Assembly (NCBI GenBank): GCA_004297625.1
Contig: SCTY01000058.1
Location: 62,001-126,000 of the forward strand
DNA from: Betaproteobacteria bacterium
GTDB lineage: Bacteria; Pseudomonadota; Gammaproteobacteria; Burkholderiales; SG8-39
DNA: 64,000 bases
Reading direction: 5' to 3'
The notes below the pieces were generated by a model, which was not told the origin of the DNA, searched no databases, and saw only the letters and a program-made list of their open reading frames with translations. Both the position numbers and the translations under genes were made by a program. This document shows, in pieces, positions 30,360-39,082 of this stretch. Position 1 is the first letter of the stretch. Each line of letters starts with the position of its first letter.

Positions 30360-31822
30360 CGTTGCTCCCATTTATGGCTTGCCCTGATGGCGGCCGGGAT
30401 GCGGCGCTTCAGGTATTGCCCGTCCTTCGGGTCGCCGTGGAACTTCCCGTCCGCGACCATCACCTTGCCTCTGAGCACGGTCGTCACGGGCCAGGCGCTC
30501 ACCTCCTTGCCCTCCCAGGGCGTGTAGTCGGTCTCGTGCAGGTCCTGCGCGCGCACCGTGCGGCGCTTGCTGGTGTCGAGCACCGTGAGGTCCGCGTCGC
30601 TGCCCACCGCGATCGCGCCCTTGCGCGGATAGAGGCCCATGATCCGGGCGGCGTTGGCCGATACGACGTCGACGAACTTCTCCAGCGAATAGCCGCGCTT
30701 GTCGACCGTCTCGGTGTACATCACGGCGACGCGCGGCTCGACTCCGGAGTTGCCGCCGGTCGTGTCGTCGATGCGATTGCCCTGGAGCTTGACCGCGAGC
30801 TTGCAGCACACCTCGTCGGTGCCGACGCAATGGAGGCTCCCGCTCGCGAGGCCGTCCCACAGCCCCTGCTGGTCGCGCTTCGACTTGAGCGAAGGATAGG
30901 TGTGGTAGATCTGGCCGTTCGGCTTGCGGTAGTCGTCGCTGGTGTAGAGCAGGTACTGGTGCAGCGTCTCGCCGTAGACCGGAAAGCCGCGCGCGCGGCT
31001 CTCGGCGATCGCCTGCACGCCGGAGGCGGCGCTCACGTGCATCATGTAGAGGGCCATGCCTTCGACGTTCTCGGCGAGTCGGATGATGCGGCGGAAGGAA
31101 AGGTCTTCCGAGAGCGCGTTGTGCACCTCGGCCATGTGCTCGAAACCGGTGCGGTTCTCGGCGAAGAGCTTCTCGTACATGTGCCGGACGATGTCGTCGT
31201 CCTCGGCGTGGATGACGCCGAGCCCGCCGGCGCGGGCGAGCACCTTGAAAATCTCCCAGATCTCGCCGAACCGCACCATGCGGCCGCGCCGGCTGGGCGT
31301 GATGTCGGTGGTGAAGATCTTGACCGTCGGATAACCGGCCTCGACCGCCTCGGCGAGCTCGGCGATGGTCGCCGGCGGTACCCGTCCGCGCAGCATGACG
31401 TGGTAGGCGTAGTCGCAGCAGCAGCGGCCCGCCCAGTCCTTGTCGCGCGCCTCGATCGCGTCGCGCACGCTCTGGCTCGAGGACTCGTCCCCCTCGCGGT
31501 CGGGCTTGCAGGCGGCGAAGTCGATGAGCGTCGTCGTGCCGCCCCATAGCGCCGCGCGGCTCACCTGCTCCGGTGGCTCGCTGCGCCCCGGCGGTCCGCC
31601 CGGTCTCATCGGCGGGATGTACCAGGCGCAGTGCACGTGCGGGTCGATGCCGCCCGGCATGACGATGCCGCTGCCGGCGTCGATTACGCGCGCCGCCTGA
31701 TCGCGCGCGAAGGTGCCGCGCGCGGCAAGCGCGGCGATCACGCCGTCCTTCACGGCCACGTCCCAGGCGCCGACACCGTGCGGCGTCACCACTTGTTCGC
31801 CGCGGATCACCAGATCGAACAT
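30356..31822 (-). CDS. Hydantoinase/dihydropyrimidinase-like amidohydrolase
   Basis: 488 aa, ATG 31822. Dinuclear-metal residues: His62 and His64 (DPHVHC), Lys168 (TVKIFTTD), His205 (VIHAEDDD), His262 (MMHVSAA) and Asp336 (CVGTDEVC). The Asp segment departs from SSDHAP, and the first-shell HxH is followed by a Pro/Gly-rich insertion near 70-85, so the substrate differs from the D-hydantoinase at 23798. Overlaps the CobW gene by 16 bases. Cyclic amide, imide or ureide hydrolysis is likely. Confidence 0.85.
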   Translation of the reverse strand: MFDLVIRGEQVVTPHGVGAWDVAVKDGVIAALAARGTFARDQAARVIDAGSGIVMPGGIDPHVHCAWYIPPMRPGGPPGRSEPPEQVSRAALWGGTTTLIDFAACKPDREGDESSSQSVRDAIEARDKDWAGRCCCDYAYHVMLRGRVPPATIAELAEAVEAGYPTVKIFTTDITPSRRGRMVRFGEIWEIFKVLARAGGLGVIHAEDDDIVRHMYEKLFAENRTGFEHMAEVHNALSEDLSFRRIIRLAENVEGMALYMMHVSAASGVQAIAESRARGFPVYGETLHQYLLYTSDDYRKPNGQIYHTYPSLKSKRDQQGLWDGLASGSLHCVGTDEVCCKLAVKLQGNRIDDTTGGNSGVEPRVAVMYTETVDKRGYSLEKFVDVVSANAARIMGLYPRKGAIAVGSDADLTVLDTSKRRTVRAQDLHETDYTPWEGKEVSAWPVTTVLRGKVMVADGKFHGDPKDGQYLKRRIPAAIRASHKWEQR

Positions 31823-32802
31823 TTTTCCACCTCGTCGTCGAGAGCGTCGAGAAGGTCCTCCAGCCAGCGCGGATCGAGGCCGCGGGCGATAACCACGATG
31901 CGCGTCGTGCGATCGCCGTCGGGCCACGCATCGAGCCAGGCCGGCGGGTGGAACACGTGCTGCACGCCGTGGATCACGGCGGGGCGCCCGGGGCTTTCGC
32001 GTACATCGACCAGGCCCTTGAGGCGCAAGAGTGCCGCTCCGCAGTGCTCGGCGAGCGTCTGGAGAAAGAGGCTCAACGTGGCGGCGTGCAGCGGCGCGGC
32101 GCGCCGCAAGCAGAAGGTGACGATGCCATCGTCGTGGCGGCTCCCATGGTGACCGTCACCATTGTGCGGTAGCGCTTCGGCAGCCAGCCAGCGGCGTAGT
32201 CCGCCGCCGAAGAGATGAGCGGCGTCGACGACGCCATGCACCGCCGTCAACTGCGGCGCGCCGGGATTCAGCTCGTGCAGGCGCGCGGCAAGGCCATTCG
32301 CCGCCGGGTCGGTGAGATCGGTCTTCGTCACCACGATGCGATCGGCGAGCGCCGCCTGCTTGACCGATTCGGGGTGAGCGTCGAGCGTCTGCGCGCCGGC
32401 GGCCGCATCCACCGTGGCGATCACCGACTCGAGGCACAGCGCGTCGGCCAGATTCGGGTCGGTCATCAGCGCCTGCAGGATCGGCGTGGGGTCGGCCAGT
32501 CCGGTGGTCTCGATGACGATGCGCTCGAACGGCGGCACGGCGCCGGCCGCGCGCCGCGCAAGCAGGTCGCCGGCAGTGCGCACGAGGTCGCTGCGCACCG
32601 TGCAGCACACGCAGCCGCCGTCGAGGACCACGATGTCCTCGTCGCTCGCCTCGACCAGCAAATGATCGAGGCCCACCGCGCCGAACTCGTTCACGATCAC
32701 GGCGGTGCGCGTGAGCGCCGGGTCGCGCAGCAGGCGGGCGAGCAGCGTCGTCTTGCCGCTGCCGAGGAAGCCCGTGATTACCGAAACCGGAACTGCCGCC
32801 AT
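31807..32802 (-). CDS. CobW/COG0523 family metal-chaperone GTPase
   Basis: 331 aa from ATG 32802 (a GTG two codons upstream is possible). Walker A GFLGSGKTTLL, metal-binding GCVCC (CxCC), Walker B-type IETTGLADP and TKTD guanine specificity. A histidine-rich stretch with HNGDGHHGSRHDD near 220 could bind zinc. The C-terminal CobW domain includes HPPAWLDAWPDGDR. Overlaps the hydantoinase-like gene, implying metal delivery to it (inference). Confidence 0.9.
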   Translation of the reverse strand: MAAVPVSVITGFLGSGKTTLLARLLRDPALTRTAVIVNEFGAVGLDHLLVEASDEDIVVLDGGCVCCTVRSDLVRTAGDLLARRAAGAVPPFERIVIETTGLADPTPILQALMTDPNLADALCLESVIATVDAAAGAQTLDAHPESVKQAALADRIVVTKTDLTDPAANGLAARLHELNPGAPQLTAVHGVVDAAHLFGGGLRRWLAAEALPHNGDGHHGSRHDDGIVTFCLRRAAPLHAATLSLFLQTLAEHCGAALLRLKGLVDVRESPGRPAVIHGVQHVFHPPAWLDAWPDGDRTTRIVVIARGLDPRWLEDLLDALDDEVEKCSIW

Positions 32803-32804
32803 CG

Positions 32805-33149
32805 TCACGGCCTGCTCGGGCCGCGCCCGAGCAGCGGTTGCGCGCCGATCACCAAGCGTCCCGCCGGAGCGTTTGGCGCGAGATCCTCGCGCAGCTGTCG
32901 CAGCAAGCCCGGCAGTCCCGCATGGCGGTTAAGCGGCGCCGGCGCGCCCGACACCGGATCGCGCAGCGTCACGGTCCAGCCGGCAGGAGCGCCATGGCGG
33001 ACTCGCATCGCCGGGCCGGTATTCGGAACGATGACGAACCCGTGCGGATCGTCCGGGTCTCGGATGACCGTGCCGGGAACGCCCCAGATGCGGAGCGCGC
33101 CCGAGAAAATGCGCGAGATCCGCGCGTGCCACGCCGCGTCGTACAGCAT
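32805..33149 (-). CDS. Hypothetical protein, first gene of the CobW/hydantoinase operon
   Basis: 114 aa from ATG 33149. Contains FSGALRIWGVPGTVIRDPDD and HGFVIVPNTGPAMRVRHG, a predicted beta-rich N-terminal half, then GLPGLLRQLREDL. No signal or membrane segment. Ends two bases before the CobW start, so translational coupling is likely. I do not recognise a family. The start is uncertain because the frame stays open upstream. Confidence 0.55.
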   Translation of the reverse strand: MLYDAAWHARISRIFSGALRIWGVPGTVIRDPDDPHGFVIVPNTGPAMRVRHGAPAGWTVTLRDPVSGAPAPLNRHAGLPGLLRQLREDLAPNAPAGRLVIGAQPLLGRGPSRP

Positions 33150-33215
33150 CAAGGGATCATATGCCAGCCCGCGGCGCAGAAGAGCGCTGCGCGGCTCCGG
33201 TTCCGCATGTCTTGC

Positions 33216-33248
33216 TTGACATTCGCTATGCGCAGCGGAACTATGGCA
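33216..33248 (+). promoter_or_regulatory. Possible promoter of the TRAP operon
   Basis: A consensus -35 TTGACA at 33216-33221. The best -10 options, AACTAT (33239) or TATGGC (33242), are weak. The 33150-33351 intergenic region also contains two copies of TTGTCGATAT-like sequence near 33285-33320 that could be regulatory. Low confidence. Confidence 0.3.
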
Positions 33249-33351
33249 GCGGAAGATAGGTACCGTTTTTGGTATTGGTGTTGTCGATATAGATATTGCT
33301 GCTGTCGATATTGCCGCCGGCACAAATGAGATCCGATACGAGGGGAGGAAT

Positions 33352-34380
33352 ATGAAACGTCCAGCTCCGTTGTTGCTTCCTGTGTTCGCGGGCGCCTTGA
33401 GCCTCGCGGTGGCGAGCACGACCTTCGCGCAGGCGAAATACCAGCTGCGCTGGGGCCACTACCTCGCCGACGGCCCCTTCGTGCAGCTCGAGAAGGACTT
33501 CGCAAACACGATCGAGAAGCGCACCAACGGGCAAGTCAAGATCACCATCACCTTCGCCCAGGGCCTGGGCAAGACGACCGAGCTCTTGATGCTCACCGCC
33601 AAGGGCGCGATCGACATGACCGCCACGGCGCCCGGCTACAACCCGGACCAGCTGCATTACTGGCGCGCGTTCCAGCTTCCGCTCACGTTCCAGACCAGCA
33701 AGCAGGCCATGCACGTCCTGCAGGCGGTGGTCAAGGAGTTCCCGATCTACAACCAGGAGATGGACCGCGCGGGCGTGGTGTGGCTCTTCCAGCAGCCGCT
33801 CGGCGAGTACTACCTGAGCGGGCCCAATCCCGACTGCACGAGCGTGGCGGCCCTCAAGGGCAAGAAGATCCGCAGCTTCGGCGCCGACATTCCGAAGGCT
33901 TTCTCGGCCATCGGCGCGGTGCCGGTGACCGTGGCGCCCACCGACATCTACGAGGCCCTGCAGCACGGCACGCTCGACTACTCGTTCATCAATCCCGGCA
34001 ACATCCAGCAGTACAAGCTGGTCGAGGTAGGCAAGCATCATTGCGGCCCGGTGATGGCGATCACCGGCCACAACGTCACCATCAGCAAGCGCACCTGGTC
34101 GCGGCTGCCAAAGGACATCCAGGGCGTGTTCCGCGATCAGGCGGCGAAGACGATGGCGGACTATCTCGCCTGGGTCGGCGATTTCGAGGCGAAGGCCGTT
34201 GCCAACATCAAGTCGCAGGGCGGCACGTTCACGCCCTTCCCGGCGGCGGAGCTGAAGAAGTGGCGAGCAGCCGCGCCCGACTTCCTGGCGCAGTGGGAGA
34301 AGGACACCGCGGCGGCCACCAAGGATGCCGCGACGCCGAAAAAGGTCGCGGCGCGCTGGAGGCAGCTGCTCGCGGAGTAA
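33352..34380 (+). CDS. TRAP transporter substrate-binding protein (DctP family)
   Basis: 342 aa, ATG 33352 after GAGGGGAGGA. Signal peptide LPVFAGALSLAVASTTFAQ. Family features: LRWGHYLADGPFVQLEKDFA, TNGQVKITI, GLGKTTELLMLTAKGAIDMT and GEYYLSG, LKGKKIRSFGADIPKAF with the ligand-carboxylate Arg in KIRSFG. Periplasmic capture of a carboxylate for the permease at 34450-36303. Confidence 0.9.
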   Translation: MKRPAPLLLPVFAGALSLAVASTTFAQAKYQLRWGHYLADGPFVQLEKDFANTIEKRTNGQVKITITFAQGLGKTTELLMLTAKGAIDMTATAPGYNPDQLHYWRAFQLPLTFQTSKQAMHVLQAVVKEFPIYNQEMDRAGVVWLFQQPLGEYYLSGPNPDCTSVAALKGKKIRSFGADIPKAFSAIGAVPVTVAPTDIYEALQHGTLDYSFINPGNIQQYKLVEVGKHHCGPVMAITGHNVTISKRTWSRLPKDIQGVFRDQAAKTMADYLAWVGDFEAKAVANIKSQGGTFTPFPAAELKKWRAAAPDFLAQWEKDTAAATKDAATPKKVAARWRQLLAE

Positions 34381-34449
34381 AGCAGGACGCCCGCGCCGGC
34401 TCTCGTCCGGCGCGGCTCGCCCTCGTAGTCCGGGATCGAAAGGATTGGC

Positions 34450-34974
34450 TTGCTGTGGCTTAGCGCGAACGTGCGGCGCCTGGCCGTCGGCCTGGTGCTG
34501 CTGGGCTCCGTGGGCATGATGGCCTCGATGATCATCTGCGTCGCCGACGTGGTGGGGACCAATTTCCTCGACTGGCCGGTTCCCGGGGCGCTCGAGATCA
34601 CCGAGAGCACCATGGTGCTCATCGTCTTCGGCGCGCTCGCCTACACCCAGGAGAGGCGCGGCCACATCCGCGTCGAGATCCTGCACGGCCACATGGGCCC
34701 GCGCGTGCGGTCGTTCATGGACCTGGTCACGCACTTCCTGGCGCTCGTGTTCTTCGCGCTGCTCGCCTGGCAAAGCTTCGGCGAGTTGAGCTACGGCTGG
34801 GAGATCCGCGAGTCCACCATGGGCACGATACGTTTTCCCCTGTATCCGGCGCGCTTCCTCCTCAGCGCCGGCGCGGTGCTCCTCGTGGCGCAGCTCGCGC
34901 TCGACGTGATCGTGGACTTCGGCCGCATGCGGCGCGGGGAAGGGCCGCCGCCGCACGCTGCGGCGGCCGACTGA
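34450..34974 (+). CDS. TRAP transporter small permease (DctQ family)
   Basis: 174 aa from a TTG at 34450, with an AAGGA-type ribosome site seven bases ahead. Four membrane helices. DctQ signature: ALEITESTMVLIVFGALAYTQERRGHIRVEI (core TQERRGHIRVEI). It scaffolds the large permease. The start codon choice is moderate. Confidence 0.85.
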   Translation: MLWLSANVRRLAVGLVLLGSVGMMASMIICVADVVGTNFLDWPVPGALEITESTMVLIVFGALAYTQERRGHIRVEILHGHMGPRVRSFMDLVTHFLALVFFALLAWQSFGELSYGWEIRESTMGTIRFPLYPARFLLSAGAVLLVAQLALDVIVDFGRMRRGEGPPPHAAAAD

Positions 34975-34983
34975 GGTGCCCCG

Positions 34984-36303
34984 GTGACGCTGCTCGCGCC
35001 GGATGTCGCCGGCTTCATCGCGGCGGGCCTGCTGATCGTCTGGCTCGCGCTCGGCGTGCACATCGGCGTGGCGCTCGGCCTGGCCGGATTCCTCGGCATC
35101 TATTTCACGGTCGGGCCGGACGCGGCCGCGGCGCAGCTCGCCGCGATCCCCTTCAGCACGACCAACAACTTCGCGCTGGCGGTGATTCCGCTGTTCATCC
35201 TGATGGGATCGTTCGCCACCCAGGCCGGGATCGTCACCGAGCTTTTCCGCGCGGCGTACCTCTGGCTCGGCGCCCTGCGCGGCGGGCTCGCCATGGCGAC
35301 CGTGATGTCCTCGGCGGCGTTCGGCGCCGCCTCCGGCTCCACCATCGTCAACGCGGCGGTGTTCACGCGCATGGCCATGCCGGAGATGACCCGCTTCGGC
35401 TACGACGTGCGGCTGAGCGCCGGGTGCATCGCCGCGGCCGGGACGCTCGCCGCCCTCATCCCACCGAGCATCCTGATGGTGATCTACGGCGTCATCACCG
35501 AGCAGTCCATCGGCAAGCTGCTGATCGCCGGGATCGTCCCGGGGCTCATCACGGCGTTCCTCTATTGCGGCGGGGTCTACGTCCTCGCGCGCTGGCGGCC
35601 GGACCTCGCGCCGCCCGCCAGGATCGGCGTCAATTGGGGCGAGCGCTGGCGCTCGCTGTACGGGGTTTCGGGCGTCCTGGTTCTGTTCCTGATCGTCGTC
35701 GGCGGCATCTACGGCGGCTACTTCCCGGCGACCTACGCCGGCGCGGTGGGCGCCGCCGGCGCCTTCGTCATTGCCCTGTGGAAGCGCCGCCTCGGCCTGC
35801 GCTCGCTCACCGAGGTTCTCAAGGAAGCCGCCGTCACCACCTCGGTGATCTTCATCATCGTGGTGGGCGGCATGCTCTTCTCGCGCTTCCTCACCTATTC
35901 CGGGCTGGTGGACATCATCTCGCGGGAGCTGCTCTCGTTCGGCCACGGCAAGTACACCTACCTCCTCGGCTACGTGGTGCTTTTCGCCATCCTAGGCTGC
36001 TTCATCGAGCCGATCGCCATCATGGTGATGACCCTGCCGATCATGTACCCGGTGATGAAGGCGCAGGGCTTCGACCCGATCTGGCTCGGCGTGGTGTCGG
36101 TCAAGCTCGCCGAGATCGGCGTGCTCACGCCGCCCGTGGGCCTGAACGTCTTCGTGGTGAAGAGCTCTTCGCCGGTCCCCGTCACGCTCGGCCAGGCCTT
36201 CGCCGGCGTCATGCCCTTCATCGCGCTCGACTTCCTCTCGCTCGTGCTCTACGTGATGTTCCCGGAGATGATCCTGTGGCTGCCGAACCTCATGAAGTCC
36301 TAG
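34984..36303 (+). CDS. TRAP transporter large permease (DctM family)
   Basis: 439 aa, GTG 34984, about twelve membrane segments. Characteristic AVIPLFILMGSFATQAGIV, MSSAAFGAASGSTIVNAAVFTRM (core FGAASGSTIVNAA) and TLAALIPPSILMVIYGVITEQ. Ion-coupled carboxylate permease working with 33352 and 34450. A flavoprotein gene follows 12 bases later, in the same orientation. Confidence 0.92.
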   Translation: MTLLAPDVAGFIAAGLLIVWLALGVHIGVALGLAGFLGIYFTVGPDAAAAQLAAIPFSTTNNFALAVIPLFILMGSFATQAGIVTELFRAAYLWLGALRGGLAMATVMSSAAFGAASGSTIVNAAVFTRMAMPEMTRFGYDVRLSAGCIAAAGTLAALIPPSILMVIYGVITEQSIGKLLIAGIVPGLITAFLYCGGVYVLARWRPDLAPPARIGVNWGERWRSLYGVSGVLVLFLIVVGGIYGGYFPATYAGAVGAAGAFVIALWKRRLGLRSLTEVLKEAAVTTSVIFIIVVGGMLFSRFLTYSGLVDIISRELLSFGHGKYTYLLGYVVLFAILGCFIEPIAIMVMTLPIMYPVMKAQGFDPIWLGVVSVKLAEIGVLTPPVGLNVFVVKSSSPVPVTLGQAFAGVMPFIALDFLSLVLYVMFPEMILWLPNLMKS

Positions 36304-36315
36304 GAGACGTTTGAA

Positions 36316-37716
36316 ATGGCGGTACTGAAAGCCGAAGGCAAGACGTTCCCCACCCGCACGCAGGTCCTGGTGATCGGCGCCGGCGCGTGCGGCACCATCG
36401 CGGCGCTCGCCGCCAACGAGCGCGGCGCGGAGGTGCTGATCCTCGAGCGCGACGCCAAACCCTCGGGCAGCACCTCGCTCTCGGGCGGGCAGATCCCGGC
36501 AGCGGGAACGAAGCTGCAGAAGGCCGCGGGCCTGCTCGACGACACGCCGGAGCTGCTCTACCAGGACATCCTCGCCAAGTCGCACGGGGAATGCGACCAC
36601 GAGATCGCCCGCCTCATCGCCGACGAGGCAAGCAAGACCGTGGAGTGGCTGGTCGAGCGCTACAAGCTGCCGCTGTCCTGCATCCTGGATTTCCAGTATC
36701 CGGGCCACAGCCGGCCGCACATGCACGCTTCGCCCTCGCGCTACGGCGCGGAGCTGCACGCCGTGCTTCTCGCGGCGGTCGAAGCCCAGGGAATCCCGAT
36801 CGCCACCTCGGCGCAGGCGACCGATCTGTACGCCGACGCCTCGGGACGCATCCTCGGCGTGCGCGTACGGCGGCCCGATGGCGCGGTCGAGGAGATCGGC
36901 TGCGAGGCGCTGATCCTCGCCTGCAACGGTTACGGCGGCAACAAGGAAATGCTGAAGGAATACATCCCCGAAGCCGTCGATCTCTTCTACGAAGGGCATG
37001 TCGGCAACCAGGGCGAAGCGGTGCGCTGGGGCGAGGAGCTCGGCGCCTCGGTGAAGGACATGGGGTCGTTCCAGGGGCACGGTGCGTGCTGCACGCCGCA
37101 CGGCATGCACCTCGGCTGGGGCACGATCACCGAAGGCGGATTCCAGGTGAACCGGCATGGCGATCGGTTCTCGAACGAGAACGCCGGCTACTCGGAGCAG
37201 GCGCTGAAGGTGCATCGCCAGCCCGATCACGTCGCCTGGACGATCTGGGACGAGCGCTGCGAGCGCATTGCCAACCAGCAGCACAGCCACATGGAGGCGA
37301 ACGAAACCGGCGCGATCAAGCGCTACGACTCGATCGAGGCCATCGCGCGCGCCATCGGCTGCGACGCCGGGACGCTGGCGCAGACGTTCGCGGACGTCGC
37401 GGCGATCGTGCGCGGCGAAAAGAAGGACGAGCTCGGCCGCAACTTCGAAGGCAAGCCCGTGCTGCGGCCGCCGTACTACGTGTCAAAGGTCATGGGCGCG
37501 CTCACGCATACGCAGGGCGGGCTGGAGGTGAACAAGGAGATGCGCGTGCTGAGGAAAGACGGCACGCCGTTTCCGAACCTCTTCGCCGGCGGCGGCGCGG
37601 CGCGCGGCCTGTCCGGCCCGGCCGACTGGGGCTACCTGTCCGGCTCTGGCCTCATGACGGCCACGAATATGGGCCGGCTCGCGGGCGAGGCCGCCGCGGC
37701 GCTGGTCAAGAAGTAG
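36316..37716 (+). CDS. FAD-dependent fumarate reductase-like flavoprotein (paralogue 2)
   Basis: 466 aa. Dinucleotide fold VLVIGAGACGTIAALAA with ILERDAKPSGS and TSLSGGQIPAAG. The C-terminal core is ALTHTQGGLEVN, NLFAGGGAARGLSG and GYLSGSGLM, the same block seen in the proteins at 7774 and 57522. Cytoplasmic, no haem or signal. Tied here to a TRAP transporter. Ends 11 bases into the convergent MmgE/PrpD gene. Confidence 0.85.
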   Translation: MAVLKAEGKTFPTRTQVLVIGAGACGTIAALAANERGAEVLILERDAKPSGSTSLSGGQIPAAGTKLQKAAGLLDDTPELLYQDILAKSHGECDHEIARLIADEASKTVEWLVERYKLPLSCILDFQYPGHSRPHMHASPSRYGAELHAVLLAAVEAQGIPIATSAQATDLYADASGRILGVRVRRPDGAVEEIGCEALILACNGYGGNKEMLKEYIPEAVDLFYEGHVGNQGEAVRWGEELGASVKDMGSFQGHGACCTPHGMHLGWGTITEGGFQVNRHGDRFSNENAGYSEQALKVHRQPDHVAWTIWDERCERIANQQHSHMEANETGAIKRYDSIEAIARAIGCDAGTLAQTFADVAAIVRGEKKDELGRNFEGKPVLRPPYYVSKVMGALTHTQGGLEVNKEMRVLRKDGTPFPNLFAGGGAARGLSGPADWGYLSGSGLMTATNMGRLAGEAAAALVKK

Positions 37717-39082
37717 TCTCGCGCAGGGGCCGGGAAAGCGCGCCGAGATCCGGCGCCGCCATCAATCCTTCGACCGCCCGTTCGACTAAGGCGATGGCCT
37801 CGGGCTTCAGCGAGCGCGCCGCATTGGCGCGGAACTTGGCGAGGATCGCCGCCTCGCCCGGCGGGCGCGTGTGATTGCCGAAGACGTCGTCAATGCGCAC
37901 AGTCTCGGTCTTCCCCGCCTTCGTTTCGCACACGATCTCGGCTTCGAAACGCTCCGGAAACCTGGCATCGGGCAGCGGCTCCCAGCGAATGCGGCCGGCG
38001 AGCTCGCGCACTGCGGCGCTCGCGGGCGATTCGAAGGTCGCGAGGTCGACCTTGCCCTCGATCAGGCGCGCCGCAATGACGATCGGCAGGCTCCAGCGCG
38101 CCGCATGCGCTGTCTCCGGTGCCTGCTTGCTCTCCCAGGGATCGCAGATGACGGGCACCTCGCCGGCGGGCACCCGGCACAGGATCCGCGCCACGTCGCC
38201 CGCGCGCACGCCGCGCTCGGCGAGCACGCCGGCCGCCTCGATGAACGGATGCAGGTAGTGGCAGCACGGATAGAATTTGTACGCGGCATCCGGCAGATGC
38301 CACTTCCGGCCGATGTCCCCGATCAGGGCCCGGAAGCGCTCGGGCGCCTCGTCATCGGCGGCGAACTGGCGGAACAGGCCGTGACGCCCCTCGAGCGAGG
38401 TCTCCGGCCCGGTCATGCCCGAGCGGGCGAGCAGCGCCGCGACCACGCCGCCGTGCGCGGCCCAGCCGGGATGCAGGGATTTCACCGAGGAGCCGTTGGT
38501 CAGAAATTCCATCACGCCCGAGGCCTGGCTGAGCGCGATGCCGAGCGCGGCCACGCTCTGGTCCTCGCTCGAGCCGAGGAGCTCCGAGGCGAGGAGCGCC
38601 GAGGCGAGCGCGCCGCCGACCGAGGTGCTCATGAAGCCGTGCGCGTGAAAGCGGCCGGGCGCGACCAGGCCGAAGCGGATGAGAACCTCCCAGCCGCGCG
38701 CAAAGGCGCCGAGCAGCGCCGCGCCGCTCGCGCCCTGCGCCTCGGCCACCGCGAGCGCCGCGGCCGCGATGACCGAGCTGCCGTGCTGGATCGAGGCGGT
38801 GTGGGTGTCGTCGTACTCCAGGCTGTGGATCAGGCCGCCGTTGATCAGCGCGGCGTCGGCCGCGGCGGCGCCTGCGGCCTGCCCGAAGACCGTGGCCGGC
38901 CCGCCGCGCGCTACGCCCTTCGCGAGAGCGCGATAGGCGGCGCCGACCGGCGATCCTGCCGAAGCGAGGCCGACGCCGATGGCGTCCAGAAGGTGCAGCC
39001 GCGCCGCGGCCGCGACGTTGTCCTGCAAACGCGCTTGCGAAGCCGAGCGCACCGCCCGCACCAGCTCGCGCGCGAGGGTCAT
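37706..39082 (-). CDS. MmgE/PrpD family protein
   Basis: 458 aa, ATG 39082 overlapping the next upstream gene by four bases. Family motifs: HLLDAIGVGLASAGSP, NGGLIHSLEYDDTHTASIQHGSSVIAAAA (core HSLEYDDTHTASI), HPGWAAHGGVVAALLA and KFYPCCHYLHPFIEA. The YDDTH and HPGWAAHG segments match active-site regions of 2-methylcitrate dehydratase/itaconate decarboxylase relatives. Last gene of the LysR/CobW/hydantoinase operon. Exact dehydration or decarboxylation substrate unknown. Confidence 0.88.
   Translation of the reverse strand: MTLARELVRAVRSASQARLQDNVAAAARLHLLDAIGVGLASAGSPVGAAYRALAKGVARGGPATVFGQAAGAAAADAALINGGLIHSLEYDDTHTASIQHGSSVIAAAALAVAEAQGASGAALLGAFARGWEVLIRFGLVAPGRFHAHGFMSTSVGGALASALLASELLGSSEDQSVAALGIALSQASGVMEFLTNGSSVKSLHPGWAAHGGVVAALLARSGMTGPETSLEGRHGLFRQFAADDEAPERFRALIGDIGRKWHLPDAAYKFYPCCHYLHPFIEAAGVLAERGVRAGDVARILCRVPAGEVPVICDPWESKQAPETAHAARWSLPIVIAARLIEGKVDLATFESPASAAVRELAGRIRWEPLPDARFPERFEAEIVCETKAGKTETVRIDDVFGNHTRPPGEAAILAKFRANAARSLKPEAIALVERAVEGLMAAPDLGALSRPLRETTS

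Noticed and set aside
33241..33330. Short near-repeats of TTGTCGATAT before the TRAP operon as a CRISPR or iteron array
   Set aside because: Only two to three imperfect copies at irregular spacing; no spacers, cas genes or replication genes. At most a regulator site.
33241..35946. Very long open frame (about 900 codons) on the minus strand across the TRAP operon
   Set aside because: Composition is Arg/His/Asp/Glu/Ala-rich with no domain pattern. It is antisense to three well-recognised TRAP genes. Such frames arise from high GC at third codon positions.
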